Origin: CAYVMD01 sp964452465
GTDB taxonomy: Bacteria; Armatimonadota; JACIXR01
Reading direction: 5' to 3'
NCBI GenBank assembly: GCA_964452465.1
Contig: CAYVMD010000043.1
Coordinates: 1 to 17,788 of the forward strand
DNA length: 17,788 nucleotides
Part shown: positions 13,520-17,788 of the stretch, in pieces
Position numbering within the stretch: the first letter of the stretch is position 1
Layout of the letters: each line of letters starts with the position of its first letter
Translations under genes and position numbers: made by a program
Notes under the pieces: model-generated
The model's input: the letters and a program-made list of their open reading frames with translations, nothing else
What the model was told of the DNA's origin: nothing
Database searches by the model: none

Positions 13520-14881
13520 CTAATTATTGAAACTTACCAGGGGAGCTTGAATCCTGCCTTTTCTTCGTATGAACTTAACCGACCGGAAGGAGGAAACCCC
13601 CATTATCGGCGTCCTTCCTAAAAGCCCACCGAACTCCGCCCATTCCCCTTCCTTCTTTCCTACGACGGGGATGATCCTCACCCCCACCGTCTTATTATTC
13701 ATCATCCCAATCGCCATCTCGTCCGCTATGATGCCCGCTATCGTCTCCACAGGCGTATCGCCTGGCACCGCCACCATATCCAACCCAACGGAGCAGACCG
13801 CCGTCATCGCCTGCAATTTATCCAAGTTGAGGCTTCCTATGTAGACGCAGTTGGCCATCCCTGCATCCTCGCTCACGGGAATGAAGGTGCCCGAGAGCCC
13901 ACCCACGGAGGAGGAGGCAAATAGCCCTCCCTTCTTCACCGCGTCTATAAGGAGGGCAAGGGCAGCGAGGGTGCCGGGCGCTCCACACTTTTCCAAACCC
14001 ATTGCTTCCAGGATATCCGCCACGCTGTCGCCCTCGGCGGGAGTAGGTGCCAGGGATAGATCCACAATGCCAAAGGGAACTTTTAACTTGCGGGAGATCT
14101 CCCTTCCCACTAATTCTCCTACCCGAGTTATCTTGAAGGCGACCCTCTTTATCTCCTCCGTTAGGGTGGCAAGGTCTGCATCAGGCATCCTCTGGAGGGC
14201 GGATCTCACAGTCCCTGGACCCGAGATGGCGATATTAATGGCTACCTCCCCTTCACCTACGCCATGGAATCCTCCCGCCATGAAGGGGTTGTCCTCCGGG
14301 GCGTTGCAATAGACCACCAATTTCGTGCAGGCTACGCTATCGTTCTGGGCGGATAGTTGGGCGGTTTCCTTGATCTTCTCCGCCATAAGGAGGACCGCAT
14401 CCATATTTATCCCACTCTTTGTAGAGGCGACATTCACCGAGGAGCAAACCCTCTTCAAATGGGCAAGGGCACGGGGGATGCTGTTCATGAGCGCTATGTC
14501 GGAAGGGGTACAACCCTTATGGACGAGGGCGCCAAAGCCCCCCACATAATCCACCTTCACTTCCTCTCCTGCCTTATCCAGAGCCTCGGCAAGGGGAAAT
14601 AGATCCTCATCCTCTTTCGCTCTCGCTATCAAAGCGACGGGGGTCACGGCGATCCTCTTGTTGACGATGGGGATGTCGTATTTGGCGGAGACCTCCTCCA
14701 CCACCTCCCGTAAATTCCTCGCCTTCTCCACTATTTTTTTGTAAATGTTCTCCGCGATCTCGGGTATCGTCTCCCCCTTCACATCGAGGAGGCTTATCCC
14801 CATAGTAGCGGTGCGGATGTCCAGATGCTCGGTGCGTATCATTCGTATGGTTTCCAGTATCTCTTCAGGGGAAAGAGGCAT
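13520..14881 (-). CDS. UPF0210 (DUF711/PFL) family protein
   Basis: A 453-residue cytosolic protein matching UPF0210 along its whole length: IRTATMGISLLD near residue 25, YVGGFGALVHKGCTPSD, CSSVNVASTKSGINMDAV, PFMAGGFHGVGEGEVAINIAISGPG, LSLAPTPAEGDSVADIL, ASSSVGGLSGTFIPVSED, and GLLGRTPIMGV near the end. The family is widespread and has a fold related to pyruvate-formate-lyase-like barrels, but no activity is agreed. A clear AAGGAGAT ribosome site precedes ATG 14881. It follows the ACT protein by 11 bp, the same pairing seen in many Firmicutes, where a regulatory or amino-acid-sensing link is suspected but unproven. Confidence 0.92.
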   Translation of the reverse strand: MPLSPEEILETIRMIRTEHLDIRTATMGISLLDVKGETIPEIAENIYKKIVEKARNLREVVEEVSAKYDIPIVNKRIAVTPVALIARAKEDEDLFPLAEALDKAGEEVKVDYVGGFGALVHKGCTPSDIALMNSIPRALAHLKRVCSSVNVASTKSGINMDAVLLMAEKIKETAQLSAQNDSVACTKLVVYCNAPEDNPFMAGGFHGVGEGEVAINIAISGPGTVRSALQRMPDADLATLTEEIKRVAFKITRVGELVGREISRKLKVPFGIVDLSLAPTPAEGDSVADILEAMGLEKCGAPGTLAALALLIDAVKKGGLFASSSVGGLSGTFIPVSEDAGMANCVYIGSLNLDKLQAMTAVCSVGLDMVAVPGDTPVETIAGIIADEMAIGMMNNKTVGVRIIPVVGKKEGEWAEFGGLLGRTPIMGVSSFRSVKFIRRKGRIQAPLVSFNN

Positions 14882-14892
14882 TTGGGATCTCC

Positions 14893-15168
14893 TTACGGTC
14901 TATGCATAAACCTGAATATATCCTCGTGCTGGATAAGCGCCTGCACGCCCAACTCCTTCGCTTTCTCCTCCAGTTCTCCCCTCAAGGTAGCGAGGTCAAC
15001 ATCCGCTTGGGAGATATCCACCAGCATTATCATAGCGAAGAGGTCCTGCATGATCGTCTGACTTATATCCAAAATGTTAACTTGGTGCCTTGCCAGGACG
15101 GAGGAGATGCCGGCGACTATGCCTACCCTATCTTGCCCTATGACGGTTACGACCGCTCTCTCGCTCAC
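14893..15168 (-). CDS. ACT domain protein, UPF0237 family
   Basis: A 91-residue single ACT domain: AVVTVIGQDRVGIVAGISSVLA, NILDISQTIMQDLFAMIMLVDIS, then the second helix (DLATLRGELEEKAKELGV) and IQHEDIFRFMHR. ACT domains bind amino acids or similar ligands; the GQDRVGI... pattern is that of GcvR-like and UPF0237 proteins. It starts with GTG, 6 bases after the nitroreductase stop, with only a weak GGTAAG upstream, so it is probably translated by coupling. Immediately followed by UPF0210, its usual partner. Confidence 0.9.
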   Translation of the reverse strand: MSERAVVTVIGQDRVGIVAGISSVLARHQVNILDISQTIMQDLFAMIMLVDISQADVDLATLRGELEEKAKELGVQALIQHEDIFRFMHRP

Positions 15169-15174
15169 TGTTGC

Positions 15175-15687
15175 TTACCAATTGAGGGGATTCCCGAAAC
15201 CGTCTATGGAGAAGACCTCGGGGAAAGCCTTCCTCGGTCGTTGGGCAGGGCTTTCCGCGGGAACGCCTACCGGGGTGAGGGCAACAACCCGCCAGTTGGA
15301 GGGTATCTGCAACACCTCCCGCACTGCGTCCTCGTCGAAAGCGCCAACCCAGCAGGTTCCGTAGCCCAGAGCCGTGGCAGCGAGGATGAGGGACTGCATC
15401 GCTATCGCCACATCCACCGCATACCACTTTTCGCTTATCTCAGGAGAACCCAACCCGCAGATTATCGCCCCAGCGTCCGCCATCCAAACCTGCCCATTGC
15501 AGGCACGTGCCAAAGCCAATTTTACCTCCGGATTTATGACCACGATGAAGTGCCAGGGCTGGCGATTGGCAGCGGAAGGAGCGCACCTTGCTGCCTCCAG
15601 TATTTTAAACAGATCCTCCTTCGGTATCTCCTTTTTCTGGTACCTCCTTATGCTCCGCCTCGCATGAATAGCCTCCAAGCAATCCAT
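15175..15687 (-). CDS. Nitroreductase family FMN protein
   Basis: A 170-residue NADH/NADPH-dependent flavin reductase-like protein. FMN-binding marks are visible: ARRSIRRY at residues 8-16 for the phosphate, APSAANRQPWHFIVV for the ring, and ALGYGTCWVGAF later. The family acts as a dimer on nitro compounds, quinones or in flavin and cofactor reactions; substrate not readable. Its ATG at 15687 shares a base with the TGA of the DUF1844 gene, with AAGGAGG nine bases upstream; a GTG at 15690 is the alternative. At 170 residues it is at the short end of the family, with no motif missing. Confidence 0.9.
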   Translation of the reverse strand: MDCLEAIHARRSIRRYQKKEIPKEDLFKILEAARCAPSAANRQPWHFIVVINPEVKLALARACNGQVWMADAGAIICGLGSPEISEKWYAVDVAIAMQSLILAATALGYGTCWVGAFDEDAVREVLQIPSNWRVVALTPVGVPAESPAQRPRKAFPEVFSIDGFGNPLNW

Positions 15688-15989
15688 CACTTCTCGCCTC
15701 CTTCTTTGAGGGTTTGTTGGACGAAGTTCATTTGTAGATTCGCCAATATTCCCCTCAGATCCCTCAATTCCTGAGGGGAGATCTCCCCTTCCAACTTTTG
15801 AACGAGCATCTCCACGCAGTCTATGGCAACCCTCGCCTGCTTAAGGTCCTTTTCCATCTCCTGGGTGATAGGGTTCACGACCAATCCCATCCACCGCCAG
15901 GCGTTCTCCGAGAGGGTAACTATGAACGCCTTTAAGAGGTCCCAAACGTTGGGGAGTGTTATCTCTTCCTTCCGCTTATCCTCGCTCAT
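15687..15989 (-). CDS. DUF1844 protein
   Basis: A 100-residue protein, mostly helical: LPNVWDLLKAFIVTLSENAWRWMGL then a long amphipathic stretch (EKDLKQARVAIDCVEMLVQKLEG, ELRDLRGILANLQMNFVQQT). This matches DUF1844, a family of unknown function often seen near TatD or methionyl-tRNA synthetase-type genes (from memory). Its ATG overlaps the TatD stop as ATGA, and its stop overlaps the nitroreductase start, so it is tightly coupled to both. Confidence 0.85.
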   Translation of the reverse strand: MSEDKRKEEITLPNVWDLLKAFIVTLSENAWRWMGLVVNPITQEMEKDLKQARVAIDCVEMLVQKLEGEISPQELRDLRGILANLQMNFVQQTLKEGGEK

Positions 15990-16738
15990 TTTCGCCTCCT
16001 AAACAACACCTCCGCGTTGTAAGATGAAACTTCCTTTATATAATCTACAGCAACTTTCTTAAGAAAGGCAACCGTTTCCGCAACCTCTCCAAGATAGGCG
16101 GGCTCGTTCGTCCTTCCTCGGCAGGATTGGGGGGGGAGATAGGGAGAATCGGTCTCCAAAAGCACCCTATCTATCGGCAAGTAGTCCACCAATTCCCTCA
16201 CACGGGAATTGGGATAGGTGATGTTTCCCGTCACCCCTATGTAATATCCCCTATCGATCGCCTCTATCAATTCTCCCTTTCCCCCTTCGAAGCAATGGAG
16301 CACCACCCTTAAATCGGGGAACTCCTTCAAGATTTGGAGGGTTTCTTTTACCGCCCCCCGCGAGTGGACTATGACCGGCAATCCCAATCGCTGGGCAAGG
16401 GATAGATGACGGAGGAAGCCCTCCACTTGCTTGTCCCGGGGGGAAAGGAAACGGTAGAAATCCAAGCCGGTCTCCCCGATGGCGGATACAGAGGGATGGC
16501 GGGCGAGTTCTTCCAATTTATCCCAATCTTCCTCTTTGACATCCCCTACATCGTGGGGATGGATCCCCACTGCTACGGGGAAGCCCCGTTTGTTAAAGGT
16601 AAGCACCCGCTCGCTGGAAGGTATATCGTAACCAACCAGGACCATCCAATGCAAACCCGCTTCTAGGGCCCTTCTTATCACTTCTTCCTCCTTTTGGGAA
16701 AAGGCAGGATGGGAAAGATGGCAGTGTGTATCCACCAT
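15986..16738 (-). CDS. tatD: TatD family metal-dependent deoxyribonuclease
   Basis: A 250-residue TIM-barrel hydrolase with a full metal-ligand set: His5 and His7 (DTHCH), Glu89 (IGETGLDFY), His125 (VIVHSR), His148 (LHCFEGG), Asp197 (LLETDSPYL). TatD enzymes are Mg-dependent 3'-5' exonucleases implicated in DNA repair and DNA fragmentation; D-tyrosyl-tRNA or other roles have also been proposed for relatives, so orthology to E. coli TatD versus YcfH/YjjV is not settled. It is the first gene of a six-gene operon. The ATG lies nine bases after the -10 of a good promoter with no ribosome site, implying an almost leaderless mRNA. Confidence 0.9.
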   Translation of the reverse strand: MVDTHCHLSHPAFSQKEEEVIRRALEAGLHWMVLVGYDIPSSERVLTFNKRGFPVAVGIHPHDVGDVKEEDWDKLEELARHPSVSAIGETGLDFYRFLSPRDKQVEGFLRHLSLAQRLGLPVIVHSRGAVKETLQILKEFPDLRVVLHCFEGGKGELIEAIDRGYYIGVTGNITYPNSRVRELVDYLPIDRVLLETDSPYLPPQSCRGRTNEPAYLGEVAETVAFLKKVAVDYIKEVSSYNAEVLFRRRK

Positions 16739-16747
16739 TTGTTGAAA

Positions 16748-16776
16748 AGTATGAAGGGGAAATTTTTCCCTGTCAA
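16748..16776 (-). promoter_or_regulatory. Sigma-70 type promoter of the tatD operon
   Basis: TTGACA (16776-16771, perfect), 17 bases, CATACT (16753-16748, four of six). Transcription would start near 16741, about 3 bases before ATG 16738. It is the only strong promoter seen for the six minus-strand genes down to 13060. Confidence 0.6.
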
Positions 16777-16789
16777 GGGAATATGGGGG

Positions 16790-16803
16790 TATAATTTTAA
16801 AAT
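16790..16803 (+). promoter_or_regulatory. -10 candidates TATAAT and TAAAAT before the unknown gene
   Basis: TATAAT at 16790-16795 (perfect) and TAAAAT at 16798-16803. With the first, the leader is ~9 bases; with the second, the mRNA starts at the ATG (16811). No convincing -35 at 16-18 bases. Divergent from the tatD promoter. Confidence 0.4.
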
Positions 16804-16810
16804 ATAGATA

Positions 16811-17587
16811 ATGAACCCACCCGAAGAGGCGATAATAGAGAGGATAAAGAGGAAGGGTTACTGGCAGTTTCTCTTCCAGCCTTTATACGAAAGGAGCCCC
16901 CTTCCTCCTTCGGAGTTAAAAGAGAAGGTGTTAAATAGCACCTTCGGGCTGAAGGGGTCGAACTTCCCCAAGGCTTATATGGGAGAGATTAAAGAAAGGG
17001 GGGAATTCATAGAAGGAGAGAGGAAAGGGATGGGTTGGAGGGATTTCTGGCGGTTCTGGCGAGATGGTCGTTTTATCTACTATGCAGGATTAGACGAGGA
17101 TTGGGATAAGCATTATAAGATGGAATGCATCGAGGATGCCTTGAAGAGGAGTTTCGAATTAAAGGAATATTTGAGAGAAATAAAGGCAAGCGAAAGGAGA
17201 AAGTTCCTCAAGGAGTTAAAGGAAAAGGGGGTGCTCAGCGTAACTTCCGGCATCCTCGCTACCTTCATCCGGGTTTTCCGCTTCCTCAAATGTTTAGTGG
17301 AGGAGAAGGTCTACGAGGGGAAGGTAAAGGTAAAAATCAAACTGGGCAATATAAAGGGAAAGCTCCTCGTGGAAACGGATGAGGAACGAGGTCCTTTACG
17401 GGGGATATATAAGGGCAAAGACGAGGAGGTAGAATGGGAAACGATAATCGAGGGCGAGGAACTCGAGGACTGGAGGGATTTGGTCATAGAGGCGATGGAG
17501 AAGATTGTATCCACCTTCGGTTGGCACAATCCTCCCAAGGATATATGGAGAGAGGATATAAGGAGATTAGTGGAAGGAAAAATGTAG
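16811..17587 (+). CDS. Unrecognised 258-residue charged protein
   Basis: I do not recognise a family. The protein is soluble by appearance, very rich in Lys/Glu/Trp, with no signal peptide. The N-terminal ~100 residues have GYWQFLFQPLYERSPLPPSELKEKV and WRDFWRFWRDGRFIYYAGLDEDW, the first perhaps a winged-helix-like segment. The middle (~105-165) is helical (KEYLREIKASERRKFLKELKEKG). The last third contains beta strands (VYEGKVKVKIKLGNIKGKLLVE) and a helical end. It has its own -10 element and no ribosome site. It lies between tatD (divergent) and a tRNA gene, so the context gives no function. Codon use looks like its neighbours, with AGG/GAG-rich codons, so recent transfer is not suggested. 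Confidence 0.65.
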   Translation: MNPPEEAIIERIKRKGYWQFLFQPLYERSPLPPSELKEKVLNSTFGLKGSNFPKAYMGEIKERGEFIEGERKGMGWRDFWRFWRDGRFIYYAGLDEDWDKHYKMECIEDALKRSFELKEYLREIKASERRKFLKELKEKGVLSVTSGILATFIRVFRFLKCLVEEKVYEGKVKVKIKLGNIKGKLLVETDEERGPLRGIYKGKDEEVEWETIIEGEELEDWRDLVIEAMEKIVSTFGWHNPPKDIWREDIRRLVEGKM

Positions 17588-17683
17588 AAGATTGAGGAGG
17601 GGGGAGACCAGGATGTCTGGCAGGATAGAAGTATGTCTTTCCTCAAAATAAACTCTATTCGAAATTGAACGAGGTGCGAGGTG

Positions 17684-17712
17684 TTGACAAAAAACCTTGG
17701 GGTATTTATTAT
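17684..17712 (+). promoter_or_regulatory. Near-consensus promoter of the tRNA gene
   Basis: TTGACA (17684-17689, perfect), 17 bases, TATTAT (17707-17712, five of six). Transcription would start near 17719, five bases before the mature tRNA end. Best sigma-70 promoter in the window, as expected for a stable RNA. Confidence 0.75.
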
Positions 17713-17723
17713 TTTAATGAGAA

Positions 17724-17788
17724 GGGCGCATAGCTCAGAGGGAGAGCGCTTGCTTCACGAGCAAGAGGTCGTAGGTTCAAGTCCTACT
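17724..17788 (+). tRNA. tRNA-Val(CAC), cut by window end
   Basis: Cloverleaf read directly: acceptor 5' strand GGGCGCA (17724-17730), TA, D-arm GCTC/AGAGGGA/GAGC, anticodon arm CTTGC/TTCACGA/GCAAG with anticodon CAC (17756-17758, reads GUG), a five-base variable region AGGTC, T-arm GTAGG/TTCAAGT/CCTAC. The final T (17788) pairs with A17730; the remaining acceptor 3' bases, discriminator and CCA lie outside. All visible stems pair fully. Confidence 0.93.

Noticed and set aside
14902..15774. Long plus-strand open frame (290 codons) over the ACT, nitroreductase and DUF1844 genes
   Set aside because: It lies antisense to three genes with clear family motifs, and its translation is low-complexity Pro/Arg/Tyr-rich with no domain. 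It has no promoter or ribosome site.
17604..17618. Possible hairpin AGAC-loop-GTCT after the unknown gene
   Set aside because: Only a four-pair stem and no following T-run; not enough for a terminator.
1..17788. CRISPR arrays, insertion sequences, phage genes or att-like repeats
   Set aside because: No regularly spaced repeats, transposase, integrase or flanking duplications were seen. The tRNA gene is cut by the window end, so an integration site at its 3' end cannot be judged.

Overview
The window looks like chromosome from a carbohydrate-degrading, probably thermophilic bacterium with a cell envelope that exports proteins. Intergenic gaps are very short. Proteins are rich in Lys, Glu and Arg, with frequent AGG/AGA codons for Arg and ATA for Ile. 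Secreted glycosidases sit beside DUF4380, DUF1844, UPF0210/ACT and a pseudopilin-like protein. That mix would fit Armatimonadota/Fervidibacteria-like or related uncultured lineages, but this placement is a low-confidence inference. There is no phage, transposon, CRISPR array or plasmid gene.

Layout. (1) 1-5.1 kb, carbohydrate block: the 3' part of a clan GH-D (GH36/melibiase-like) enzyme; a small minus-strand GIY-YIG-like protein with a C-terminal CPHC; and a large exported GH38 alpha-mannosidase-like protein. The small gene sits behind an exact match to the RpoE/ECF-type promoter consensus. (2) 5.1-8.4 kb, plus-strand operon: a two-helix membrane protein, a membrane glycosyltransferase 2, and an exported metallophosphoesterase fused to a PQQ-type beta-propeller. 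The last gene has a strong ribosome binding site but no ATG/GTG/TTG at the right place. (3) 8.4-11.0 kb, minus-strand operon: an ECF sigma factor, a transmembrane zinc-finger anti-sigma factor with a possible STN/FecR-like outer domain, and a secreted DUF4380 protein. (4) 11.06-13.06 kb, divergent from the sigma gene: a radical SAM protein fused in frame to a GmhB-like HAD phosphatase. (5) 16.7-13.06 kb, minus-strand operon read in the order TatD, DUF1844, nitroreductase, ACT (UPF0237), UPF0210, pseudopilin-like protein, with overlapping or nearly touching genes. (6) 16.8-17.8 kb: an unrecognised 258-residue protein, then a tRNA-Val(CAC) with a near-consensus promoter, cut by the window end.

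Two patterns link the blocks. Several genes that open a transcription unit (5153, 11005, 11056, 16738, 16811) have a -10-like element so close to the start codon that the mRNA would be leaderless or nearly so, and they lack a Shine-Dalgarno (SD) sequence. Most genes inside operons have clear SD sequences. The other link is a possible regulatory circuit: the window carries both an ECF sigma/anti-sigma pair and a perfect RpoE-like promoter 9 kb away.
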